A stretch of 64,000 nt of DNA from contig CM041084.1 of the NCBI GenBank assembly GCA_023079485.1, forward strand, positions 102,590,467 through 102,654,466. The letters are read 5' to 3'. A program made the translations under genes and the position numbers. The notes under the pieces were generated by a model. It saw only the letters and a list, made by a program, of their open reading frames with translations, did no database searches and was not told where the DNA came from. Positions 23,512 to 36,000 of the stretch are shown here, piece after piece. The DNA is from Archilochus colubris. Lineage: Eukaryota > Chordata > Aves > Apodiformes > Trochilidae. The number at the start of each line of letters is the position of its first letter. Position 1 is the first letter of the stretch.

Positions 23512-26500
23512 CTTTTTCCCTTTCAGAAAGAGACATAAATTTAAGCCTCCAGAAGACTGGAGTCATGTGGAAATTATAATAAAATATAGTTGTTCAATCT
23601 TATATTACTTCTGAACTGATGACTCACAATAAAATATCTCAAAATCTGCCAGAAGAGGAATAGCCATGTCTGGTGCTACAAGTTAAGCTCTCACTAAACA
23701 GCTTATAAATAAGTGCTGATCTCACTTAGAAAGTATAGATTATAGACAGTATGAGACTGCTCCTCACAGTCAAAGCACTTGCTGCTTGTCTGATTACATT
23801 CTTACTCATTTTTCTGTGCCCGTGGTTTACCAGAAGTACCTGTGGGTACTTCTTGGGCATGGTGAGATCATAACAGTTCATTTGTAATAAAACTACCTGG
23901 CAGAAGGACTAGACTGAGACCTAACAGGGAGTTATTAAAGCCTCAGTTTAATCAAAAGCTTTCCCTCTCACCTTGAGCTGATCACACAGGAGGAATGTCA
24001 GGAAAACAACTGGTTTTGTAAGAGGTATCTAACAAAGCTCTTAATCTGAAGGCCGTTTCTGTGCAAAAAAAGATGAGTGGAAAGGGGAATAGAAGACTCT
24101 CAGGGTTAAAAAAGAAGAGACTTGTCTGTCTAGTTAGCTAAAGGAAAGATGTGGAATCGTTACCTGTGTACTTATATACAAGGTGTGGAGAGGTGAAGAA
24201 ATTAGGAAGAGAGGAAAGCTGTTAATGCTGGACTGATTTAGTGTAAGAGCACTGGATCTGAAGTAATAACATCTACAATTTTGCTAACAGCAGGTCACAA
24301 ACACTCACAGAAACTGTTTACTTTCTGTTAGGAGCTGTGTATAGAAAAATACCAAAGTCATTATAAAATCATGGTTGTTTGTGGCAGCCCAGATGAGGAC
24401 TTGATTGTGCAGGGTCTCCTGTATGCTAGTTTCAAATATAAACAAACACAAGCACATAAATGTTATAATGTCCTCTTTCACAGTACCCTTTTTGTCTGAA
24501 CTAAAGGATAGCAGAAAGAGAAAAATTTATTATTGTCTGTTTCTGCCTCAAAGTTCCACTAATTTGTCACTACCCTGCCAATCTTTTCTGCTTTTTCTTT
24601 GCTCATAATTGCATGGCTGACAGTTACCATCTACAGCTCTTATTTCCTTCCAGTGTGTCTGCCCTGTCCTTTTGATAGTTTGACTTCTCTGTCTCTGTTA
24701 CTGTCATGTTCTAATTTGCATGCTTTCCCCTTAAATTTCCCCTGTGTAATGAATGGACTGAGTGTAGTCATAGTACTCCCCCAGTCTGTCTTCTCTTTGG
24801 TAGTCACAAATACAGAGCAGCATCATGAGCAATGGAAACCTTTGGAAGGACCAAGATGGCACTTACTATTAGGATGGACAGATTTGACTCACTACAAATA
24901 ATCTGAGCCATTTACATCTCTTTAAATAACAATTCTGCTTTCCATTCAATTATAGTACTTATGCCATTGTCAAAATAGATGCATCACTGACTACAGAAGG
25001 CTGGAAACATAGAAGACTCAGTCTCTTGCAAATAAATTTGAGGTGAACACTGGGTCACAGCTTCTGCTTAAACGTAACTCTTTTATTTGGACTTTTTATT
25101 TAATTACTTTTGAGACACCCTTCAGAATATCCTCTTGCTACCCAGGAGAAACATTAGCTTCTCCCAGATTGTAAAAGTGATCTGCAGACAAAAATCCAGA
25201 TTAGAGAAGTTTCTTAGTAAAAAAGAACACAGTTCTATTTGGTTCACTTTCAAGACTCCATCTTCCATTAAAGCAAAATCCACACAAGACTGATTCTGTT
25301 GTTTCCTGTTGATCATTCACTGGCCTTTTATCCCATGGTTGTCAGTGAAAATCCACAGGTTTTAAAAACCCTTTTTGAGATGGTCTAAATGATATAGATG
25401 TAATTATGATCTGCTGTTTTCAAAGAGCGTTTAGCTTTGATGAGCGTAGCTTCTATTTCAGACCTGATCAATATTTTGTGGGTCTAAAAAATCAATTTTT
25501 TTCTAAGTCTGTTCCAAAGTTTATGAAAAATTATTAGCTCTATATCTTGCAAGATTACAATCTTGACTTTATTTTCTTTTGCATTTGAGGTATAGCAATT
25601 CCTAAGGTCAGGTTTATGTTTTATTATTTAAATTACCTAATTTAATTTGAGAAAGAAAAAAATTTATGTATTTAAATTTTCGAAAACCTTAAGTATACAA
25701 ATTGCATACCACAAGCCAGGAGAGACACTGTGGGAATGAATAGCAACTATTGTATGTGGGAACAATTCTTTTCACCTAGAAAATGCACCTATTTATTGCT
25801 TCAAAAGCTGAACTACATATAAGCAAGCTAGAATAATCCCATGATCCCCAACCAGCAATATGTAGGTATGTTCTACTTTACCCTTTTGGACCTGAAAGGA
25901 GCATCAGAAAATGTTTCTGTTCCTAGAACTGGAGACCTAACAAGTGTCTCTTATTATACTTTGCAATACAAGTCAATAATCTATTGTCTACATTATGTAA
26001 CTCCAAGGGTAGAAGAGAAGCATAACATGCCAGCAGCTCAATATCTTTTTGTATCTCTTATCTGTATAATCCAAATATTTTGCTGTGTCTAGAAAGGAAA
26101 AAACATTTCAGGTTGCTCTTAGATTGCTGTTCAAACCACTTCAGGTCGCTGATCAGAAGTGCCAGCTTTCCTACCTTAAAAAAGAAAAAAAAAGAGAGAC
26201 AGACAAATCAATAAAATGTGGCATTTCATTTTATCCAGGATAATGTGAAAGTAAATTACTCAATAATGGGATCTTGGAGGTAAGTAATTCTAACTCGGTT
26301 TCACCCAACATTTTGAGATAAATGTGCTTAATATCTTTATGTGGAATGCCTACAATTTATTATAATTTTATATTACTTCCTCTCTGAGGGCAACAGAATC
26401 TTGGCAATGCTTTGGAAATGGGATTAGAAGAGAGGCTTGGAAGGTTTAAAAATCTTTTTCACAGTAAAGTAGCATAAAGCTGCCATCAGAGCTAATTTCT

Positions 26501-28590
26501 TTAAAGGAATTTGTCTAGATCTTCACTGTTGTAAATGAAAAGTAAAGCCCAGAGATGGAGAAGCTGGGGATTTGCTTGCTGTGGGTAATCTATAATCTTG
26601 CAGAAGGTGGCAAATGTGAATTGTTCTCAGTAAGGAAATGTTTTTACAATTGAGAAGATGCATGTGTCATAGGAAATATTTCTTCACAAGAACGAGAAGA
26701 CTTTTATTGCTCATTTCCATCTGATTTGCACAAAATGTTTCCAAAACATCTTGCTAGAAAACAGAAATATGTAAAAACAAAGAGTTTAAATATTGCCTGT
26801 TAACTTTGTCTTTACTATAGTTTTTGGGAAGCTGTTTGTTAGTAGAACAGCCGATAATATTTATATTTGTTTTTTAAGAAAAAAAGCAAAAATGAAGTGG
26901 TAAATTTCCATGGAAGTGTTTTTGATAATGCAAACAAGAGTCATAATTTTTTGGTTGGCACTTTGTTTAAGCAGAGCTGAGTCACAGAATTTTGCTCTTC
27001 AGCTGAAGGGCATACTCCCACTTTGCTCAAACAAAGAAGTTTGCAGAGGTTCAAAGGGCAGTTTCACTTGGTAAGTTATTCCATCCAAAAAAGAGAAAAC
27101 ATATTTTTAAAATTATTGCAATACATTACGTTAGTCTCCTGTACATTACTAAACCAAATTCAGCAGTGTCGAAAAAACTCTCAGAAACTGTTGCTTAGCC
27201 CTTTGGATGAGTAGGTCGATTAACACAAAAAACCACATGAAAAGTGGTGTTGGAACTATAGAGTACCCCACCAGAAGACTGGCTAGAGCAGTTAGTCTTT
27301 GAACATTGATTTTTCCCAAGGACATGTTGTACGTCAACACCTGACACTTAGTGATCTGAGTTTATTTATTTCATTGTGACTGTGAAGTCTGTCATATGCC
27401 CAGGAGCTAGTGTAATGACCCTTAAGAGCATCTTTGCCACTGAAAAAGTCAATGTTATGAGAGGCTGAGGAAAATTCACTTAGTAAGAATAGCTTCACAA
27501 GAAAACTTCCTTTGTTCATTCTGCAGTTACTTGTAGCTGCAGCTGTAAATGTCAGTCTATAAGTTAAGCTTTATTTCTTTGGCATGACAAAAATCAGCAT
27601 TGCTCTGTAACATTCCCTCGGGTACCACCCTCACCTTTTTTCTTTGTTGGTTTCTCTGCATTGCAAGATCCAGTGGGATGAGACTTGTACTCGTGTCTCT
27701 TTTATCCAGTTTACTATCATGCTAATATTGACATACGTAATTATGTTTTCATAGTTGGAAGCATGAATCAAATTTACATGTTTGGGGATGAAGCCAATAA
27801 ATTAGAATATTTATAGCACAAAGAATACATTGTATGATCTATCCTAATTATATTGCCAGCTCTTTGGACAGGAACTGGTCTCACCTTTGCTCTGTGATAC
27901 ACAGCTTTATTATGTGCCACTACACAAACTAAAATGGATTGCTGATGACTTCACCAAGATCCTGACTACACTGGAGAAACATAAGAAACCTGTCAAGCAT
28001 CTATATGAGTATCCATAGAAAAAGGAAAATAACCCAGTGATCAAAGTCTAAATTAATTTAAATCCCCATGTGCAAACTCATCCATACTCTGCAGGACTGT
28101 CTTGCTTATCATTAATAATATTGAACGGTGCACAGCTTCGGGTGAGAAACTTTGTTTCAGATAGGAAGACAAAACTTCAAACAGTTAATTACATGGTTTT
28201 GAACAGTTTTGCAATCCAACCTAGAAGTGGGCCACTTTGAGCAGTGCATGGAATAGATTCCATTTTCCTTGATAAGCTATCAGAGAGGAAAAATGTAACA
28301 TAAATTGCCCCCTCAGAGCTCTAAACAGGAAATGTCTCCCTTGCAATCAGAAAGTTGAAGGCAGTTTCACTGTGAGGTACAGGGAAAGAGAGGGTAATTC
28401 TAAAGTAGTAGTGTAAGATCTTTCAAAGAAAGCTGATTATTAATTGTGATGAATAAATTACTGTCTTGATCTTATTAGTAAGTTTAGATGACAGGTGATG
28501 TACCTTGCACACCTTAAGAGTCAAAGTACCACTACAGACATGTAGGTTCTCCAGCCAGAAACTGCCTACTCAACATCTCAACTCTTCTCT

Positions 28591-28643
28591 TTGTTGTTTG
28601 TTTGTTTTTTGTTTATTTATCTGTTTGTTTTTATATATATATA
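28591..28643. repeat. T-rich simple repeat (TTTG/TTTA) plus (TA)n
   Basis: TTTG and TTTA tetranucleotide units run into a short TATATATATA tract. It is low-complexity DNA. Confidence 0.85.
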
Positions 28644-29190
28644 AGATCCTCTGAAGTTTCGTTAAAACATTTTCCCACTGTCTACTTAGTCTGCTGTAGA
28701 GTTGGTTGCATTAAAAAAAAAAATCTTCAGGAAGTTTATGGTGGCTGTTTGGTTATTAGTGTGATGCTTATGGTTTCTGTTGTCCTGTGTGGTCTCTTCA
28801 ACCATTACAGAATGGCAGAAATATTAATGATGAACTGGTTAACTGTGGGATGAATTAGCTACTTTACATCCTACTGGGCTGAAAGTAATGAGAAATGATG
28901 ACCAAACCTTTAGCAGGGCTTCAGTCATGCCCTTCAGAATGGCTATATTGTTTTTAATGTTCTCATCACCTAGTTGGCATTTCTGATTTTAGCAGGTAAC
29001 ATTCAAATTTGCAATTTGCATTTATTAGTGTTAAAAGAGAAAGCAATATTAAAACCCTCTGTTTTCATGATGTCGCGATCCGACCTATTATTTTAATATT
29101 TTGTTTGAGGAAAACCAGCCACTGCTTCAGAGACGCGCAGAATTACAAAAAATAATAATAATTCTTAGTGATTTAAACAAGTTATAGGGA

Positions 29191-29196
29191 TTTATT
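29191..29196 (-). promoter_or_regulatory. AATAAA polyadenylation signal of the CpG-rich LTR
   Basis: The minus strand reads CTGAAAATAAATCCC. It lies about 190 bases downstream of the TATA box and about 120 bases before the LTR 3' end, the usual R-region position. It supports the minus orientation of the element. Confidence 0.55.
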
Positions 29197-29380
29197 TTCA
29201 GGGAACAAGAGAACAGGTAAAGAGAGGGGATCGGGTTACCGAGTCCAGGAGGGAGCTCTGGAGTTAGCTGCTGCGTCCAGGCCGATGGCTCGCTGGTTGC
29301 TGATAGATGATCTGGTGGCTTGTCCGTCGCTTGCTTGCTCGCCGATTGCTTGCCTCTGCTTGATTCTTTTTTGTTGGGTT

Positions 29381-29390
29381 TTTTTATAAT
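29381..29390 (-). promoter_or_regulatory. TATA box of the CpG-rich LTR
   Basis: The minus strand reads ATTATAAAAA. It lies about 175 bases from the LTR 5' end and upstream of a C/G-rich segment that would hold the transcription start. The position fits a U3 promoter. Activity is not shown. Confidence 0.55.
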
Positions 29391-29665
29391 GAAAACGGGG
29401 AGAGGAAGGAGGGGGTCTTCGTTTGCATAACTTGAAGAAATTCACGGGTTTCCTGGAACAGACTTTTCCTATTTGTTAATTTCCCCATTGTTTTAGGTAG
29501 GCGCCGGAAAGGTGGTCTGACCAGTTTTGGGTCTCAATGGGTGCTAACGAGGCATTCTTACAGGATTGGTGACAGGAAAGAATTTGCTCAAGAAACATTT
29601 GAAATTTTGAAAAGGTTCACATCACATGAGGACCAGACTAAAATAATAAGCTGTAAGTTGAGTCC

Positions 29666-29683
29666 TTTTTTTTTTTTTTTTTT
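29666..29683. repeat. Poly-T run of 18
   Basis: T18 followed by CAGGTGC, about 100 bases from the edge of the CpG-rich LTR. Confidence 0.9.
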
Positions 29684-29946
29684 CAGGTGCATTTTGGAGC
29701 TTAGAGCTGAAAACTAGAAACTAAAATCTTGCATGAAGACACAGGTCAGAGATCTTTGCGTTGTATGCCTACTGCCCTGGTCTTGGGCCTTCTATAAAGA
29801 AAAGTATTGTTTGATGTCTGCATATTCTATTCCCCAGTTACTCACCCTTAAATCAAAGTTCATTTTAATACGGTTTTTTATGAGATAGCTACTAACTGAC
29901 TGTTGGCTTGAGGCTTTATTGATATTCAGTCTTAAAAGTCATCTGA

Positions 29947-30027
29947 GACTCTGTGGCACAACGGGTAAAATACCCAGCTACTTGACATGAGAAAAGTAAT
30001 TATGAACTTGGTTTACAAATGTCACTT
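29947..30027 (+). pseudogene. Possible decayed tRNA-like sequence
   Basis: GACTCTGTGGCACAACGGGT looks like the 5' third of an arginine- or tryptophan-type tRNA and contains a full A-box match (TGGCACAACGG, 29954-29964). A partial B-box (GGTTTACAAAT, 30010-30020) follows at a slightly long spacing. The acceptor stem does not close well and the anticodon arm is unclear, so at best this is a tRNA pseudogene or the head of a tRNA-derived SINE. Chance similarity is quite possible. Confidence 0.22.
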
Positions 30028-33000
30028 CTAAAATTAGTATCAGATATAATTCAGAAGGGAAGACTAGTAGGAGAAAAGACACAGGAGTAATTAGCAATAG
30101 GAGATATTTCATTACTAATATGCCTTTTTAAGACCAACAGCTTAAACTTTAAGTTAATATATATTAAGGTGGCTATAGTTTGTTTCTAGGGCACAAACAA
30201 ACAAACAAAAAACCCTACCCATAGCAAACAAATTGTTTACAATAGGTTTTTAATTTTTTTTCAATTATTTCAGTTTAAGATTGGAATCACCCTTTAACAT
30301 TGTCTAAGAAAGCTGGTGCTAGACACAGATTTACTCCTTGTAATACTCCAAACAAGTTTTCATTTGGTTTTGCTAGGTAGCTGATGCAAGCAGTATATTT
30401 GCTGGAAAATGAAACACAAAGTCTTTTGACTGAATCTGATTAATCATAGCTTTAGGTTAAATAGAATTCTATTGAAAGGGATATCTAGAATAATACATAT
30501 CCTGTTCTCAGAATTCTTACAGTGACAATTACACCAATGCAATGATTCAATTTAAATGCAGAATAAATTGCCCTACTATATTATTTTCAGGAAAATTCAA
30601 TTTCCAGGGTTTTTTTATTGCTAAGAAAAATGCTAAATCAAAGTGTATGTGGTGGTAGAAGTAAAATTAGCAGGCTGGGGAAAATGTTTGTTGCAATTTT
30701 TCTTAAATTTCTACATAAAGTTATGAAGAAATTTTCTGAGTTAATCTTGTTGTAAAACATTATTTAAAATCTTATCAGCTACTTCTACAATAATTTCCAT
30801 TGTTTCTATGAAACAATCCTGGTAAGCTTTCATGGAGATACATTAGAACATCTTCAATTTAGCCCAAGTTGTCAGCTGTTATTCACAAGAGCATTTTAAT
30901 TAAACAAAGCAGAATATTAGTTTTAGGGAAATAAATTGGCTTCCAGCACAGCTAGATACAGATACATCTCAATTTATGTCAATATGGACTTTCATCAAAA
31001 CATAATAAACAGCTCACGTTATTCAAAACATTTATATCTAATAAATACTTCACGTGCAGGGATCAAAGCTTCCCTCTTGTTTTTTTCTTTAATATCTTTA
31101 GTTTTCCACTATTGTCTTTGGCATAGAGATATTCAAATGCTTTTCTCACCCCAGAACAGCAAGCAGTTCAAAGACTCTCAGTGTAATTAGCCCTGCTGTG
31201 TCCCCGAGTACAGATCTTTGGTGCTGCTGTAATGATTCCGTTCTTACTATCAGACTGATGGCAGATACAGATTTTATCTCTATGAATTCTGGAATACAGA
31301 GGTTGCAGCTAGAAATAAAATAAAAAAACCTACAATTTGCAAGAATTTTTGTGTGCAATTCTAGCATAACAGGCTTTTCCACCATGTCCAAGAGACTTTA
31401 AAGGGTGTGGGTCTTTCTTGTAGGGAAAGGACCAAATGACCAAATAAGTGGAGGTTGATAAGTAGTGAACATGAATGGAGTTTTTTTTATTTCTAGCAAC
31501 AAGTATTTGGCACAGTTTAAGAAAATGTAAAATTGTGTAAAACCATAGCTGGGAGAGCCAGTGGTGGAAAAAGGAAGGATATTGTGAGAAGTCCTGTGGC
31601 AGAGTAGTAGGGCCTCTCTATTTTCCTTCCCTGACACTTTTCTTCAATACACCTGAAGCTGAGTTCATAGTCTTTTTCTAAAATACAACATTGATTTTAT
31701 TTTTTTTAACTATTAACAAACAATTGGGTTTTTTTAGCATACTGGCTTTATTTTTTCATTGAGTGTTTTCTAGAACAAAGATGAAAGAAGAAGGACTGAA
31801 AAAACAAATTAATTTCTTAAGATTTTCAGTCCTTCTCCACCAGACATCAACATGTCTAAGAGCTGGCTCTTCATAGTACCTTGCAGAAACACTTCAAAAA
31901 GCAAAAGAAAATAAGAAGATATTTTCAGGTAAGACTTCCTTCCCTTCTAGGCAACCTGTGAGGACAACAAATCCAAATACAGAACTTTATCTCCCTTATG
32001 ACATTGAATCTTATTACACTTACACCAACCTTGCTTGTCCTCAACTTATTTTTTTTTTTCTTATTCAAACTACAGGAAAAAACATACTCCTTCTCCTGCC
32101 CCCATTAGCTTCAGTATCTTCAGAAAGCACACCTCCTCTCCTGTTCCCAAACTGAATCTGATGTTCCTCCCTTTACTTCCTTCAAGCACATACTTGTTAA
32201 GAACCAGCGAGTTGATTAATTCAGCACACCTGAACCTAGACACACCTTCACAGAGATTTCCTTCCAGTCTTTTCCCAGGGCTCTTGCCTTTTCTGGATCA
32301 TGGAGGGGAGAGTTAAGCTACTTGTTAATCCACTGATTAATTTTTCCCAGCCTGTTAGAAAGTTGGTATATAGCATTTCTGAAGAATGAAAATCAGATGG
32401 CATGAAGGACTTATACCACGCAAGTGATACTGGACTTAGATGATAGATTGCTTAACCTAAGAAAAGATGCATTCTCATTAAATTTGCCACAGGTGGGGAG
32501 CTCTCTTGTGAGAGATACTGAATATGAACATATTGTGAAATTGCTTTATGAAAGACTTCTTGGCAAGATAATGGTAGCAGAATCTTATAACAAGCATGAA
32601 AAAACAGTATTGAGCAATACTTGTAGATTTTTAAAAATTGCTAACTAAAAATGGGTGAAATGGGACTGATATGAGAGCTTATATTGCAGGTTCAGCCATG
32701 CTCTGAAGATAATTAGAAGCCAAGAGTAAGTTTTATTCACATAACATATTCAGGTTTCCTTTATATACCTTAGAATTATGGCATTTTGAGAGAGCCTGAA
32801 TTTTGTGTGCAAAATGTCCTTTTTTGAGATTTTACAGTGGTGACATTTTTCTTCTGATGCTGAAAGCCTCCTGGGCTTTCCAGAAGACTGCTCTGAAGGC
32901 ATGTCTAGAATTTTTCTTACCCTCAGGAGTGCCTTTCTGCAGTGCATTTTAGATGACTGTCCCCATTCATCACACTGTGGTTCACAGCATGGTGTTATTT

Positions 33001-36000
33001 AAGAGATCACAAATTGGGTTAATTTCAAATGAAACTAAAGTGGAAGATGCTTTCCAGGAGCACCCCATCCAGAAGGGGACATTCTTTCCCTGAGACAAGA
33101 CTAGAGCTTGCTCAGTGTTAAAATGCAACCAAACAAAATCCCCACCCTTCCATCCTGAAAACATCACTTCTTCCTACTGTAATACAGTGTGACTCTTCTG
33201 TGTGATGGGATAGCCAACACTAACCTCAAAAAAGACACTTGGAAGTGCTGCATATACTGGGTGCAACTCTGAATGAAGCACATGAGGCCTTTTTGGGTGC
33301 TGAAAGGGTGGTTAGTGGACTACACCTAACTCAGGACAGCAAAAATGAAAAGGAGACATCACCTTTCCTTTGTCTTCCCATCTGTGCCATTTCTGATCTT
33401 TCATACTTAGACAACATCATTTGACAAGAATAGGCCCAAAGTTTATAACCCTCCTTATCAATAGAAACTCCCCAAACACAGATTCACAAGAAACCCTGTT
33501 GTCTTTACAGTCACCTGTATGGGCATCAAACTTTGCATTCATGGACCTGACTGCAAGACTTTGTGACTGAAAACAAACATCACCAGTGTTTTCTGTACTG
33601 CACTGGTTTTATCTCTGCCAGGAGCAGCTGTGATAATAAGATGCTTGCAGATACTTTGTTTCATTCTGTGTCACAGAATTAAATGTCCACTCTCTTAAAA
33701 GAACTTTTTATTTAATTGGATAGGTGTTATTATTGACAACACAGTGCATGCTGAATGATCCACTGCACTTATCAGTATAAGAATCCTACATCTGTCCATA
33801 TTTACCCTGTAGAACGATACTTCTAAATAGTCCTCTCCTCTCAGGAAGGTTATAATAGCTCATAAAACATCTTTGTCAGGTGCAAGCCTATTGTATAGTC
33901 ACTTGATGGCTCTTCTCTCCTACACAGACCTGTTGTATTAATTAATACTGTGCCTTCACAAGGTGGTAGAAATGGGTAATTAATTCTGCAGCATGCACCA
34001 TTCATAGTTTGATTGCCTTCTTTTTGATCTGGTAATGAAAAGATGCCTTAGTTCTTTATTTTACAGATTTTTTTCTAAAATTGCCTAACTTTCCTATAAA
34101 TCTCTTGGTAATGACCAATATTTCCTTTATGTTTCTTGTAATATTTTCATTGTTAGGAGCTTTTTACTTAATTAATCTCATCACTGTTTCCTCATCTCCT
34201 TTTAATGTTGGCTTTTCTAGGACACTTTTATTTCTAGTTCAATTTTACTGGTAAAACATAATACCTAATGCCTTGAAGACAAGGTCAAGTAGCTTAAATG
34301 AATGAATCAAGCTCTTTATAGGTAGATCTTAAAGAAAAACTATGAAAAGGGAGACCAGGCCAAAATTTTTGATGGTAATGACTCATTCTATAATGTACGC
34401 TTCAGAATATTCTATGTTATTGAAAACTGTCTGGGTACAATAGTGGAAGAAAAACACTCCTTGCTTCCTCTGTGTTGCTGAGATTTTAATGGGTGTCTGA
34501 ATTCTAACTCTCTAGTGGGAGAACATCTTTCACTCCATGCGTTCCAGCTTCCTCACTTATGAGCTTTATCATTACTCTCCTCAAATACATAGACTCTATT
34601 TTTGCACTACATTACCATATATATGCAGTCTCTTTATATACAGCTTTGATATCCATATGCAGAAGAAATCACTATTATAGGGCCTAATTAAATTAAAAGA
34701 AAACACTTCTGTGGATGGCAGTGTTACAACTGTAATTTCAAGTCTTTTCTCACATCAATTTAACTCTTATCTTTTCTGGACTTATGACTTATACACATAA
34801 GAAGGGTAGAACACAGTAATTTTTATAGATTAAATATTCCATCTTTTGGCTGCATATCAAAGCTGGCTATTTAATTTAAGAGTTAACATCCAGCTCTCGC
34901 CATCAATATAAGCTTCTTTATTACATGACTTCCAAAGTTATTTCTGTTATATATCTAAAGGCTTTAAATAAATAGGGCTGGATTAAGACTGTCAATTTAC
35001 AATTGTGGAAAATTCAAGTCATTGTGCACTCCAAAGAAATATGAATCCAGATTGACAGTACTCTTGAAGTCTAGCCTATGACCAGGTATCAATCTTGCCC
35101 TCTCTGTCTACTTTATCTTTTGAGACAATTAATTCATGAATATAAAGAAAGTATCCCAAGTACTGCTGAACATAAAGAGATTTGCTAAAATGAAGACAAT
35201 CTTTCACTTTTTGCAATAACCTTCACATGACATTCAGTGTAACCAGCATAATCGGTCAAACATATTTATCTCTCCTGAAATTTTAAAAAACCCCAAACTG
35301 ATAATCTGGAAACATTTTCTATATATTTAACGAAAAATGTACAATTTAGAACTTCACCTAATAGATTTATTTCTAATGTTTATTAGTATTTAATATAAAA
35401 AAAGTCTGAAAGGTCTATTCTTATTTGAGCTTACTTCAGTTGCAATAACTTAAAAAAATTAATATTCAAATGCCTAATACTTTTATACAAAACAACACTG
35501 GCATATAATGGGACATTATTTAGCATCAGAGGTCTTTGGACCATTACTTTTGTGTCTACTAGCATCTATATATATAGGAATTCCATGCAGAGTTTTTGAA
35601 TTTTCAAGTAAAAATAGAGCCAGGATATTGCAGAGACACAAAATATTAGCTTTAAGTAATTAAAAAAAATACAAAACAAATCTGAAATGTTTCCTTTTCC
35701 ATTCAGGTACTTGTAAGCCTAGTTTATAGGTAAAAACAGCTTTGTGAAATAGGAATTGAAGATATGAAGAGCATAGAACCACTGTCAAAATCTAAGAACT
35801 ATCTATATTGTTTTTAAAGCAAACAGCTTCAGAAGTCCTGAAAGAAAATAATGTCCTACTGGGAAAAAAGGTAAATTGAAAAGATAATTTTACATACCTC
35901 TTAGCTTCTGTTCAAATGGCAAGGAAAATAATTTAAGCCAAGACAGAGCGCATTGTTGTAATGAAGATGACAGTGGCATGAACGAAGATTTAATTTAAAA

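Larger units (their letters stand above)
21539..29070. other. Long unique non-coding stretch
   Basis: No gene, RNA gene or interspersed repeat is recognised over about 7.5 kb. It contains a T17 run (23495-23511) inside a pyrimidine tract that ends TTTCAG at 23526, and a TTTG/TTTA-rich simple repeat followed by an AT run (28591-28643). Frames of 60-100 codons occur on both strands without family signatures. Confidence 0.5.
29071..29562 (-). mobile_element. CpG-rich retroviral LTR, probably solo
   Basis: Read on the minus strand the element starts TGTAAGAATGCCTCG (29562) and ends GGATCGCGACA (29071), the TG...CA structure of an LTR. Internal signals are in the right order: a TATA box (CATTATAAAA) near 29385 and an AATAAA signal near 29194, about 190 bases downstream, leaving about 100 bases of U5. 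It is about 492 bp with around 20 CpGs in a region otherwise almost without them, so composition alone sets it apart. A different 5' edge at 29574 (TGTCACC) is possible. I found no matching target-site duplication at either choice and no purine tract, gag, pol or env next to it. A solo LTR is the simplest reading. The family is not identified. The 69-codon minus frame at 29236-29445 lies inside it and is not a gene. Confidence 0.72.

Noticed and set aside
29236..29445. Minus-strand 69-codon basic frame
   Set aside because: Inside the R/U5 part of the CpG-rich LTR; composition follows the G/C-rich LTR.
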